A DNA stretch of 64,000 nucleotides from Dichomitus squalens LYAD-421 SS1 (taxonomy: Eukaryota; Basidiomycota; Agaricomycetes; Polyporales; Polyporaceae). Made by a program: the position numbers and the translations under genes. The notes under the pieces were generated by a model. The model saw nothing but the letters and a program-made list of their open reading frames with translations, was not told the origin of the DNA and searched no databases. Location of the stretch: assembly GCF_000275845.1 (NCBI RefSeq), contig NW_006766890.1:1085406-1149405 (forward strand). Reading direction: 5' to 3'. The stretch's first letter is position 1, and each line of letters begins with the position of its first letter. Shown one piece after another: positions 23,071 through 33,081 of this stretch.

Positions 23071-23586
23071 GTGGGGGTTCGGCGGGTTGGGATGGTCTCA
23101 CTATGTTTGAGGTCACGTACAGAGTCTTAGCACGGGACAAGCCTGGTCCATATTATAGAGTAGCGGTATAACAGAAGTGATAGAGACGATGCAAAAGCAG
23201 GGCATGTCATTATAAAGGATAGTGGACGATACCAGTCGATTATTGTACACGTGTCGAGCGTGTAAATGGAGATGTTGGGACGGTAGATATCAGATGCTGC
23301 AATGAGCGGGCCGGGTACTAATGCAAGTGCAAATGCGAAAGGCAGTCACAGTACTAATGCGTGCAGAACAGTGGGTCGTATTTACAATCGAGGGCGGAGA
23401 CTAAGGGGTAATATAACAAGGCAGCTGCGAAGGTATAAGGCCAGTCCGGAGGCGTACCTGGCCGTGAATCATATCAAGGACAATAGCCGTATGCATATTG
23501 ATAAATAGTAGCATCGCTCACACCATACTTCACCCTACTTGGGCATTCTCACCTCCCCACCCAGGCGAAACATACACGCGGGCCTC
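23071..23586. other. intergenic between convergent genes
   Basis: About 0.5 kb, AT-richer than its neighbours, holding the 3' ends of the phosphatase (plus) and RIC8 (minus) genes. No gene seen. Confidence 0.45.
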
Positions 23587-25776
23587 TCAGCCGAGCTTGC
23601 CCTGCTGGATGGCTTGACGGATTGGATTCGACTCCTTCGGGATCGCGCCCGTCTTTTCCAGGCGGTCGAACAGCACGAACAGCTTCTCCGCCTCGCGCTC
23701 CTTCTCTTCGTCCGTCATCTCGATGGGTGGCGCAGGCTTCTCCGCCACGCCGGTGATGGGGTTGATCGGCGTACCGTTCGCCGTCGTGGTGGGAGCCGAC
23801 GCGGTCGACCCGGCAGGGGGCGGGGGCGCAGACATGATGCCCTTGTTGAACAGGAACCCGGCGACGTTGCCGTAGCCGACGTACGAGGCGAGGGTGCTCC
23901 CTGGGGAGGTGTCTCTCGTTTAGCAGCCACAGTTGATAGAAGAAAACCTGGCCGACGCACCGTCCGAGTCGCAGATAGCATACAGCATCTCTCCAACCGC
24001 GTTCTTCAGCTTCGCGTGGTGGACGCTAGCCAGGGACCTCAACAGCCTGCCCAGGAGATCCGCCCTCCCCTCCAGCGGACTCGTCCTGTCCAGGTCGTCC
24101 GGCAGGATCCACTGGCGCATGCGCGTGCGCGAGCCCTCGTCCGCCAGGCAGAGCTTCGTGATGAGCACGACGAGGGGCGTCATCACGTCGTCGAGCGGCT
24201 GGTCCATCTCCCGCACACACTTCTGGCGGACGCTCGAGTCGTCGGGGTCGACCGCGTCCGGCATGTAATGGTGGAGCGACACGTCGAGGAGGTCGTACGC
24301 CCTGAGCAGGACGTCGACGTTCGGGCTGGACGTGTGCGGGGACGAAGAGCGCGAGAGCGACCGCCGGCCAGCAGAGAGGGCGGACCACGCGCGATCGAAC
24401 GCGCCTGGCTTGGGGTCCTTTGATGGCCCGGTCGTCGGGGAGTTGGAGCGGCTGCTGCTGGAGGACCGCGAGATCTTGCTGCTACTGGTGGCGCTGGCGC
24501 TGCTAGAAGAGGACTCTTGGGCGCTGATGGGCTTCGGGGTGGAGGAAGGGGACGTCTTTGCAGGAGGGAGCCAAACACTCCGCAGCGAAGGCGAGACTGG
24601 GATGGTGATCAATGCATGGATGACGTGCGTCATGGGTGAGGTGAGGGGTGCAGGGAAGGACGGCGGCAGAGCGTTGAAGGTGCGCAGAAGAGGGGGGAGG
24701 ATCCTGTGCGAAAAATCAGGTCGGTACGGGCTACTTCAAGGGACGGACACACGCACCCATCCAAGCGTTCACTCCAAGAGTCGCCCATTACTTTGGTTTC
24801 ATTAGCATTAGAATCGTCGACAAGCTGCGGTCGGGTCAGCGGACGGGAACGCTGGGACTGGCATGGCTGGACGCGTACCTTGGGATAGTGTAGCAACAGA
24901 TTAAACGTGAATTTCAGTAGGTCTGTCATGGCTTCACGTGCAAGTTTCGTGCCAGAGAGGATCGCACGCGTGAGCAGATCCAGCTTGCTCCCGATCACCT
25001 CGGTTATGCTGGGAGACTTGGTCTCTACCAGCGACCGGATGAAGGTACCAGCATGGACGGTGGACACGGTGGACAAGAACAGGATGCGAGACGCAAGGAA
25101 TATTCGTTCCGGGACCGTCGATTTCTGGCGAAGGGTAGATACAGTCAGCTGGACGTCTAGTGCACACACGAGTGTAGGACGCACCTCGAGTAACTCGACG
25201 GCGAAATCCCCACCACCAACTTGCTTGTCGACAAGGGTTGCACGGGCCTGGTCAACTAGGAGCATCGCATTTGCGATGCAACGAAGAGCTTCATTCGAGG
25301 CCTCTGGAATGTCCTTGTATGCATGGTACAATGAGAGTAGGGCGGAGAGATTGGGGGAGGTGGCGATGACCTCCGACCCCGCAGGGTTCTTCCCAAGAGA
25401 CTTTACAGCTTGTAGAGCGGGCGCCGCGTCTGAATTAGAGAGGTACGGATGAGTTCTGATGCTCGGTGTAAAAGCGCGCGGGAGAAGGAAAGGGCGAGAC
25501 GACGGACCTTTGGAAGAGAGCCTCTTCTTTCCGCCATTGCCGTTCGATTTGGAGAGATCGTCAATTATCGTCTGGATGAGATCGCGGCGTTTTGCATCAT
25601 CAATCGTCAGTGGAGGTGCTAGGAAAGCGGGCGGTGAGCGGACTGAGAGGGAAAGAAGCGGAGATGGCGTGCGAGTGTGAGAGCTTACCATCTGTGATGG
25701 ACTGGAGAACGGAGGAGACTTGGGAGCGAGGGGAAGAGGGGGAGAGGGCGGTATATGCGTCGAGGTATTTGGACAT
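23587..25776 (-). CDS. ric8: synembryn / Ric8, G-alpha guanine exchange factor and chaperone
   Basis: Seen: minus-strand exon chain starting MSKYLDAYTALSPSSPRSQ at 25776. It passes LIQTIIDDLSKSNGNGG, LQAVKSLGKNPAGSEVIA, LRCIANAMLLVDQARATLVD and FLASRILFLSTVSTVHAGTF. A Ser-rich insert near 24360-24560 precedes DVLLRAYDLLDVSLHHYMPD and LLGRLLRSLASVHHAKLKNA. The C-terminal exon reads IEMTDEEKEREAEKLFVLFD and ends at 23587. Known: Ric8 proteins are armadillo-type helical proteins that fold and activate heterotrimeric G-alpha subunits at the membrane. Inferred: it feeds nutrient, pheromone or growth signalling. The 5' side carries a 16 bp minisatellite about 145-270 bp upstream of the start. Confidence 0.88.
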
Positions 25777-25920
25777 GGAGCGTCGTGGTGTGTGGCGAAG
25801 ACGAGGCGGAATTACTGGGAGGGCGAGCGGAAAGAAGACGGGAGAGCCACGGCAAAGAACGGACTTGTTGTGCGAAAAGTGCGGGATGGTGAGTGAGGGG
25901 CGGTGGTGGGGGGAAAGGGC

Positions 25921-26048
25921 GTGGACGGAGGAGGGCGTGGACGGAGGAGGGCGTGGACGGAGGAGGGCGTGGACGGAGGAGGGCGTGGACGGAGGAGGGC
26001 GTGGACGGAGGAGGGCGTGGACGGAGGAGGGCGTGGACGGAGGAGGGC
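25921..26048. repeat. 16 bp minisatellite, eight perfect units
   Basis: The unit GTGGACGGAGGAGGGC is repeated eight times without change (units start at 25921, 25937 and every 16 bp to 26033). One more partial unit lies at 26083-26098 after a short spacer. It lies upstream of RIC8, in the probable promoter or leader, and is polypurine-rich on the plus strand. Confidence 0.95.
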
Positions 26049-26098
26049 TCGTGGGAGACGGTGGAGAAGAGAAGAGATTGTCGTGGACGGAGGAGGTC

Positions 26099-26794
26099 CG
26101 TTGTGGGGGCTGATGGTAACCACCGTAGATAGCTGACACTCTCCTCTGGCAGCACAAGCTCGAGGCCGTGCTGCTCGCTGTCTCACCTCTCCCGGGCGAA
26201 TGTACAGACGGCTTCAGTCTCCCTCGCACGCTGCGATCTGAGCTCCGTCGTTGGGTGCGGGAGATGGCGATGGCAGATGGCCCAGCTTATCGGACAGCCA
26301 CCGCGGGAGAGATCTCTCTCAAATCCACACCTCCGGAATCCGGTCACCTCAGTCGCCACCCCAAGCTTCAATACATACAGCCATCGTACACTCGTGGAAC
26401 ATGCTCAGAACCGCGTCTATCCTACCAGACTACTGTACCTTCAGCCTCGAGGCTCGCCCAATCTATCCCTTCATTCTCACTTCAATCGTCCTGTGTCCAC
26501 CCCTCCATTTCCGGCGCCATGTGCAACCAAACCCGCTGACGGCAGTATTTAACTCCACCAACCCTCGAGTCTTGTCCGGTCTGAACGTGCCGTCGTCCTC
26601 GCTCGTTCTAGTCAAGCGTTCACAATGCCGAGTTTATCCGCGGGGATACCGATTGGTTGCGATGGCACCCGGCCCGTTCACGGATTGCGAGGATGTGAAA
26701 CGCCCCTGAGAGCGCCCCTCCTCCATCCTCGGGCCGCGAACCAATGTCGTAATTGTCATGTGGAGGGCTTGCATTGGACTGCGCCAGTCCCCAA
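26099..26794. other. intergenic between MED10 and RIC8
   Basis: About 0.7 kb. It holds the 3' side of MED10 and the RIC8 upstream region. Open frames on both strands lack motifs. Confidence 0.4.
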
Positions 26795-27684
26795 TTAAAC
26801 CCCGTTCGGATGCCCGTTCAAGTTGTTGCTCGGCCCAGCCGTCGCGTCTTCCTCCATCTTGACAGAATGTGGGCCCGCGGCCGTTTGCAAAGAAGAGCCC
26901 ATGAGATGCTCTCCCAGCTCCGGGAAATTCTGCACCAGAGCCTCGTCAAGCATCTTCCTGTACGACTACGCAGAGATCCATATCAGCTACCTTGTTCCCA
27001 AACGCACGACAACGAACGCGTCGCCAGGGGTGTAAACGATGAAAAGAGCGCTTACTTCAATAGCCTGTATTTTCCCGTTCATAAACTGGTTCTCTGTCGC
27101 TGCTCTCTCGAGCCGGTCTTTTGTGAGCTGCATCGGGTTGCGCGAGTTGTCGATGTCCGCGAGCACTTGCATAGGCACCATCGTCGTGATTGTCTCTGAC
27201 ATCTCCTCAAGCACTCCCAACGACTTGATAACGTGATTTCTAGAGAAGGAACATGGCAGCACAGTGCCACCGTCAGCGACACGCGAAGAGACAACGAGCA
27301 AGGCAGCACGCCCACACGGCATGCGGAGGGGTATGGGGAGCGACGAACGGCAGGTAGCCTGACATATTTGCAAATCAAGCGAGGCCCGGTTCTTGTTTGT
27401 CAATCAAGACCGGCCGGCCGAGAGAGCTGGGACCCGATGTGGCTACGTGGCCGGTGGGTGGATACTCACACTCGAGCACCGACGTTCTTGCCATTGCCAG
27501 GCTTGTCCTTCTCCTTCGTCAGATCGTTCACCACGGTCGTCCCGAGGTTGTACAGCATCTGCGCGAGGTTGAGAAGCTCCATCTCGAGGTCGCCCTGCGG
27601 CCCCGGGGGCGGAGGGGACTCGGACTCGCGCGGGCTGTCCGGGGCCTGGGGAGCAGGGGCTGAGACCGGAGTGGGTGTGGACAT
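26795..27684 (-). CDS. med10: Mediator complex subunit 10
   Basis: Seen: starts MSTPTPVSAPAPQAPDSP at 27684 and has at least two introns. Core: DLEMELLNLAQMLYNLGTTV at the end of exon 1, NHVIKSLGVLEEM at the start of exon 2, then QVLADIDNSRNPMQLTKDRL and ENQFMNGKIQAIE, and a last exon SYRKMLDEALVQNFPEL with a Gly/Asn tail (NGHPNGV, stop 26795-26797). Known: Med10/Nut2 sits in the Mediator middle module and links activators to RNA polymerase II. An in-frame upstream ATG (MARNIMST, 27699) exists; the inner start is preferred because it gives the usual short Pro/Ser N-terminus. Confidence 0.9.
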
Positions 27685-27699
27685 GATGTTGCGCGCCAT

Positions 27700-28021
27700 G
27701 CTTGGCCAGCACGGCGGGTGATATTGATATTCTGTCAGGCACTGGCCCCTCGGCAAGATGTGCAAAGTCGGGACTTGGCGGTGAGAGTCTGCGCGGACGG
27801 CGGCGACAAGAGAACAAGACGGAGACGCCCGTCAGACGCCCGTCTCGTACGCGCCACCGGACATCTCGATCTGGCCTGTCTGATACTCAACGCCGCTCGC
27901 TCGGGTCGACCTCCTTCTCTGATAGAAATCGCCTTGCATCGCATTGCCCGGTGAGTCAATCTCCAAAGCGGATCTGTGCGCCTCTCATACCGATCATCTC
28001 GTTCCTTCCCCCAAAACAGAA
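27700..28021. other. short intergenic between divergent MED10 and the 55-codon gene
   Basis: About 320 bp, no gene seen. It probably carries both promoters. Confidence 0.4.
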
Positions 28022-28428
28022 ATGAATCGGTATTCTATCTTGTCCCCCGTGCTCGCGTTACAATCAGCCGGCTAACTTGCTCTTTCGGTAGTGGCCCCAT
28101 CATCCTTGTAAGTGGCTACTGTGTAGTAACATCTACTCTTCTCCAACACGCGCCCTGCAGACTATAGATGAAGCAGAGGTAGGCTCCTCTAGTCCGCACA
28201 GTGTACCGTGACGACGGTAGAACCCAATTTCCTTTCCGTTGCGCAGTATCTTCTCGATCAGCTGGTACAATCTCAGTCGACGTGAATCTATCATGCGAAC
28301 TGAAGGGCAGTCTTCCTTAGCCCCCTCCTGCGGGAGATGAAGATGAGCTCGTGACGAAGTTGCGCAAGCGACTGCAAGATCTCCTTACCTCGCTCCGTTT
28401 GGGGGCCGAGGGAACGACGTCAAGCTGA
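28022..28428 (+). CDS. tiny five-exon conserved-looking protein (about 55 aa)
   Basis: Seen: five exons (28022-28029, 28092-28107, 28161-28178, 28247-28264, 28321-28428) join in phase through four GT-AG introns to 55 codons. The product reads GPIILTIDEAEYLLDQLPPP in the middle and KLRKRLQDLLTSLRLGAEG near the end. A chain of such short exons that all keep phase is unlikely by chance, and the composition (amphipathic helix, PPP turn, Lys/Arg/Leu helix) is protein-like. I do not recognise the family. The first exon of 8 nt is the weakest point; a different upstream start exon is possible. Confidence 0.45.
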
Positions 28429-28888
28429 AGTGGTACGGTGAGTCTCGAGCACCCATACATAGCTGCTGGTGTGGCTCACCTCACTGACTGGTGACCCCAA
28501 GCTTGCCGAGGTCCGTAGGCCACATACTGGGAACTTATGCTTTTAATAAGGTATACCCTGCAAGAAATTATTCTGCGCAGGCTCAACAGCCCGATAATTC
28601 CTCTGTATCATCGACGGTAGAAACGGAGCCCTTCTCAATGTATAGATGAAAAGTCGTTGTAAACTCTGTCACAACATGCCGCACATCGCGGTTCAGATAA
28701 CCTCTTCACCGTGAAGATGTGCTGAAACCCTCCTACCGGTTCATGCGACGGTATCGTGATCGATGTTGACCCTTTCCCCTACTGACAACTACAGATTCTC
28801 GACTGCCGTCCTCCTCAACCCTATCGGTCGCATCTCGCAGCAAATCTCCTCATCTCTCCCCTCTTGACCTCTTGTAGACTTCAGGAAC
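28429..28888. other. intergenic, no gene seen
   Basis: About 460 bp, AT-richer, with no coding signal. It contains the promoter of the Ser-rich protein gene. Confidence 0.4.
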
Positions 28889-30742
28889 ATGGCAACAAGT
28901 CCGACTCGAAGCCTCTCCCCTCTACCTTCTCGTGGGGACGGCCTCGGAATCTTCCCTTCTGGTGAATCCCTCAATCGGAGCAGCACGTATTCTCAAGGGC
29001 ACACTCGCAGCAGCACTTGCACCGTTCTATCTTACACCCAACATTTCGAGCAGGACACGAACCGTTCAACAGCTGCACTCACGCGGACAACAGCAACACG
29101 AACGAACCTCAAGGAGATACAGAAGTCCCCTTTACCGCATCGCTTCCATCTCGTTCCTAGCAGCAAGAAGCGTCCCCAAGACCGACCCACTTTGATCCCC
29201 AGGTCAATGACACAGTGGAACTGGAAGACGCGTCGGCAGGATGGTGAGGACGGGCATCCACCATCGAGCTCACGCTTGTACGAAGAGGATACGGTACGTG
29301 TCGTCATTCCTAACTACCCCAGTAATCACTCAACAAGGAGTGAACAGGGTACACAAGCACCGGACTCTGTCATCACAGGGGAGGAAGAGAAGCACAGCAT
29401 CTTAGAGGACCTCATCTCCGACGCCTTCGATTCCCCCGTGTTCGACTGCCTCTCTACGCCCAACCCAAACGCGGCCTGTACGCATTCCCCGCAGAGCCGA
29501 GCGTCCTGTACACCAACATCCTTCACTCTCGTTCAGGACCAGCCTAGCCACAAAGCCCGACGACTATCAGCTGCACTCGACTCTATCCAGAAACTATCGA
29601 CATTATCATCGTCTCAGGACTCGCAATCTTCAGTCGGTCGCCAGCTACAGCCTCCTAGTGCATCGTGGTCCACCGCACAGTTTGATGTTGATACTCACAG
29701 CCACCGGGATTCGGCCTCAGGCCGTCTTGCATTCCCTCATATTAGTGATGATAACATCCAGGAGATTGCCTCATTATCCGCCACGGCTCACAGGGAGTCA
29801 TCTGAGAGATCTAGAGGCCGAAGAAGCTCGTCGTCCTCTTCGATAAATTCGCTCATTGGCGGACGTCCAGACTCCTCCGGGTCCGTATACTCCCAACCTT
29901 CGATCTCCCCGCACGACAGCCTCGCGGATCTTGTGACAAGCAGGCCAGCCACGCAGAGCAGCTTCGCCTCGACGGCGTCCTCCGACGACTCTCGTCGTCG
30001 CAAGTTCGCAGCCAGAAGACAAGCCATCTACGCTGAGTTCGGATTCAAGCTGCCCATCCCCGACTCGGAATCCTCGTCCTCACTACGGCACACCCACATT
30101 CCGACGGGCTCGAGTAAGCCATTTAACGGGGCGGGAAGCAGCCGGACGACGTCGGCATACGTTCCCCTTCGCTCCGCGTGGTCAACCTCTACTTCGGCGA
30201 CTTCTGTGCGGTCACAACTGCTTGATCAAGCGGACGCGAGCCTGAACGACGATCCGGATCCAGCGTCCTTAATCTTACCGTATTCCTCAAGCATCAATCT
30301 AGCCAACCTAGCCAACGACAAACTAGAGCGCTTCTCTGTCCAGGACTCCTTCCTCAGTTCTAGCCGGAATCCGCTCCTCCAAGACCGGGCTAACTTCACG
30401 ACGAGCACACCCCCTGCGAAGAGGCGTTCTCACCGGTCTCTCGCGAAGCTCGCATTCGATTCGCTCCCGGACGTGCCTGCTCTCCCGGACTTTATCAAGC
30501 GTCCGACAATGAGTCGACACGCTTCTGGCTTCGGGTGGCAGCCTTGTGCACCTCTGCGACTGGCGAAACTGGACATTGATGGTGGTTCCACCATCCGTCA
30601 GTCTTTGAGCACCTCCGAACGCGTGCGGATGTTCGCGAAGTGGCGGGATTATCCTGAGTATCATCCCATTGTCAAGGAGCTCATGGATGACGTGGATAAG
30701 TCGATCTCCGAGTGGAATCGAGGTTGTCCCATTGTCGCATGA
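28889..30742 (+). CDS. Ser-rich disordered protein, 617 aa, intronless
   Basis: Seen: one uninterrupted frame starting MATSPTRSLSPLPSRGDG and ending ISEWNRGCPIVA. Most of it is Ser/Thr/Pro/Arg-rich and low in hydrophobic residues, typical of disordered proteins. Runs such as RRSSSSSSINSL look like phosphorylation-rich stretches. The last 90 residues are different: FIKRPTMSRHASGFGWQPCA, then RMFAKWRDYPEYHPIVKELM look folded and conserved. I do not recognise the family. It is one of the few intronless genes here. Inferred: a regulatory or scaffold protein with a short conserved C-terminal domain. Confidence 0.75.
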   Translation: MATSPTRSLSPLPSRGDGLGIFPSGESLNRSSTYSQGHTRSSTCTVLSYTQHFEQDTNRSTAALTRTTATRTNLKEIQKSPLPHRFHLVPSSKKRPQDRPTLIPRSMTQWNWKTRRQDGEDGHPPSSSRLYEEDTVRVVIPNYPSNHSTRSEQGTQAPDSVITGEEEKHSILEDLISDAFDSPVFDCLSTPNPNAACTHSPQSRASCTPTSFTLVQDQPSHKARRLSAALDSIQKLSTLSSSQDSQSSVGRQLQPPSASWSTAQFDVDTHSHRDSASGRLAFPHISDDNIQEIASLSATAHRESSERSRGRRSSSSSSINSLIGGRPDSSGSVYSQPSISPHDSLADLVTSRPATQSSFASTASSDDSRRRKFAARRQAIYAEFGFKLPIPDSESSSSLRHTHIPTGSSKPFNGAGSSRTTSAYVPLRSAWSTSTSATSVRSQLLDQADASLNDDPDPASLILPYSSSINLANLANDKLERFSVQDSFLSSSRNPLLQDRANFTTSTPPAKRRSHRSLAKLAFDSLPDVPALPDFIKRPTMSRHASGFGWQPCAPLRLAKLDIDGGSTIRQSLSTSERVRMFAKWRDYPEYHPIVKELMDDVDKSISEWNRGCPIVA

Positions 30743-30881
30743 GATGACTGAGAACGGGAACGGTAAGGATATAGGCACATATTCACACTTTTGATTTGTT
30801 GTGGGCGTTTGATGTAGCCGTGGAGTATGCCTTCGTGTGTAGATGGGTAGTAAGGATGAGATACAGCAGATGTCCGAGAGC

Positions 30882-32842
30882 TCAGTGGGATACCACCAGC
30901 CGCCAATCGCCCTGAAAGACATCTGCCCACTCGAAGGTTTCCTCCGTTGCTCCACCTTCCTCTTCGACGACCACGCCGCCGAACGATACCCCACCTGTGC
31001 CAGCTTCGGTGATTGGCTGAACGATGAGCTGATCACCGCACTGGAGGACACGTGCGATATGCAGCAGCATCTCCGGCGTGAGAGTGGCAGAGTTGATTCC
31101 CAATGCCTGTAGACAGTACGATGAGTGCCAGCAGCGGAGTTCTGGCCGACGTTTGGCATACCTTCCACGCAACCGTCGCCCCCACAGACACCTGAGACTT
31201 GTCGGTGATTTTCCGGAGAGAATCCCAGCGAGCGGCCACGACAGCACGTTCCGTAGCCTCTCCGCTGTCCGAATTCGTCCCAGCACCATTGGCGTTGTTG
31301 CTGGCGGGGTAAGCGGCTTGGGCACACTCGTCGTCATACGGCAGACCTTCCGCGAACGTCGCATCTGCTTCCTGGTCCCAAGGCTCCTCTATCGGCTGTT
31401 TTTGCTTCTTCTTCTTGTTCTTCCGTCTCGAGAGCCACATGCCCTCCTCGACGTCGATGCTCGTGACGAACATGTTCGGGGGCAGCAGCCCGCGCTCCTG
31501 CTTCTCGGACGGAGGGACGAGGCGCGGTTGCTGCGTGCGCCGAGGGGTTTCCTGGGCCTGCAGAGAAGCTGCGACGACGAGCGCGTCCGCATCGGCGTCC
31601 ACTTGCATCGCGGCCGCGTCCACCTGTCCTGCGCTGGACGTGCTAGGGACTGATACACCATCGGTGAACGTGATCTTGGCGGGGACGCCTCGGATGAGTG
31701 CGTCTTTGAACCCGCGCCGCTTGTTCTTGTTCGACAAGGACGCCATCATGAAGGTTGGCGGCTCGGCGTCGCCGCTCCCCTCTCGAGCTTTCCCTTTGCC
31801 TTTGCTTTTTGCAGGTTTGGACTGCTGAGACTCTGGTTCCTCGGAGGGCGTAGATATAGCGGTCGCGGGGGGCTCAAGCGTGCGAGCGCGTGTGCCGAGG
31901 GGGATCTCGTTCACGCTGGCAGGCTCGGCTGTTAGGGCGATGCGTTCATACAGCTTCTTGCGGCGGCGACGGAGATTGCGGCTGTGGGTGGAAGGCTTTC
32001 CTTGTCCGGGCGGAACGGGAGGTGTACCGGGAGCGCTTTGATACGGATTAGTGCCTCGCAGGCGATGTGTACTTGAGTATGGGAGGTGACTTACGGCTTG
32101 GGGGCGGTCACTTGCTCCTTCGGGCCAGTTTGGACACCATTTGCGGTGCGTGTGGAAGATCTGCGGCGAGGCAGGTGTACAGAGGGTGCGCTTGAGCTTG
32201 TGGACGACGAAGAGGAATCGGAAGAGGTCGAAGAGTCTGACTCGGAGTCGGACGAAGAATCGGAGTCGGAAGAACTCGACTCTGAGCCGGACGAATCGGT
32301 ACCCGATTCTGAGCTGGACTCTGAGGAGGATGCGGGCGGCGTGTGTCGCTTCGGACGGGCACGACTGGGGGGAACTGCAGGAGGCTTGGAGAGCGCTCTG
32401 CCGTCGTTTGTCTTGGACCGCTTTCTTGCAGGACTGTTTGCGTCTTGAAGAGGTCAAGGGATGCGATGCATTGGCAGGGGAAGACGCTCACCTTGTGCCG
32501 CTGCTTTACGCTTATGGGCAGCAGGAGCGGGAGCTTTCTTGATACTACGGAGAAGACGGATGGCTATTATGAGAGCCTTCGTTGGGGGAGGGGCGACAGA
32601 AAGAGTAAGCAGACGCACACTATGAGGTCGCCATCGCGGACGACATCAATTGGGCTGGAGTCGAGAAGCTCGAAGTCGTCGAGAAGAAGTGTGAGCTGTT
32701 GGGCGTGCACGGCGGCGTCACGGAAGGGGAGAAGATCGATACAGAGGGCAGTTTTGAGGTCGTGAACGGTGGGGATGGCGTTGAGAGTGAACCAGGCCTT
32801 GAGATGGGGGAGCGGCGCGACGCTCTCGACTTTTACGCGCAT
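30882..32842 (-). CDS. coilin-like protein (Cajal-body scaffold)
   Basis: Seen: start MRVKVESVAPLPHLKAWFTL at 32842, followed by LTLLLDDFELLDSSPIDVVR, a ubiquitin-like N-terminal domain as in coilins. A long Asp/Glu/Ser-rich and Lys-rich disordered middle (about 31700-32450) follows. The C-terminal domain has RWDSLRKITDKSQVSVGATV, then ALGINSATLTPEMLLHIARV, and ends EWADVFQGDWRLVVSH. Several introns. About 600 aa. Known: animal and plant coilin organises Cajal bodies, where snRNPs mature, with a self-associating N-terminus and a Tudor-like C-terminus. Inferred: the fungal counterpart in the nucleus. It is divergent from SEC63, with 239 bp between the two starts. Confidence 0.7.
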
Positions 32843-33081
32843 GGCGGGTGGATGGACGCGTGCAGCAAGACTGGAGCTCGAGGATGGCGCTCGGTGAAGC
32901 GTCGGCTCACGTGCGCCAGCAGATGCCATGACACGTCCACCGAGTAGCACTCGCATTCTCCGTCTCCGTCTCTCGTCTCCCGCCTCGACGTGTTCGCCCC
33001 CTTCTCCCCCTCGCGACCTCGCGCTTGCTCTCTCTGTACTCTAGCACACTTTGAGCCCGATACCACGTCCAGCCGGCCAAG

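Noticed and set aside
25893..26136. Repetitive coding frames over the minisatellite (WTEEGVDGGGRGRRRA and others)
   Set aside because: All frames are open merely because the 16 bp unit lacks stops; no start context or gene structure.
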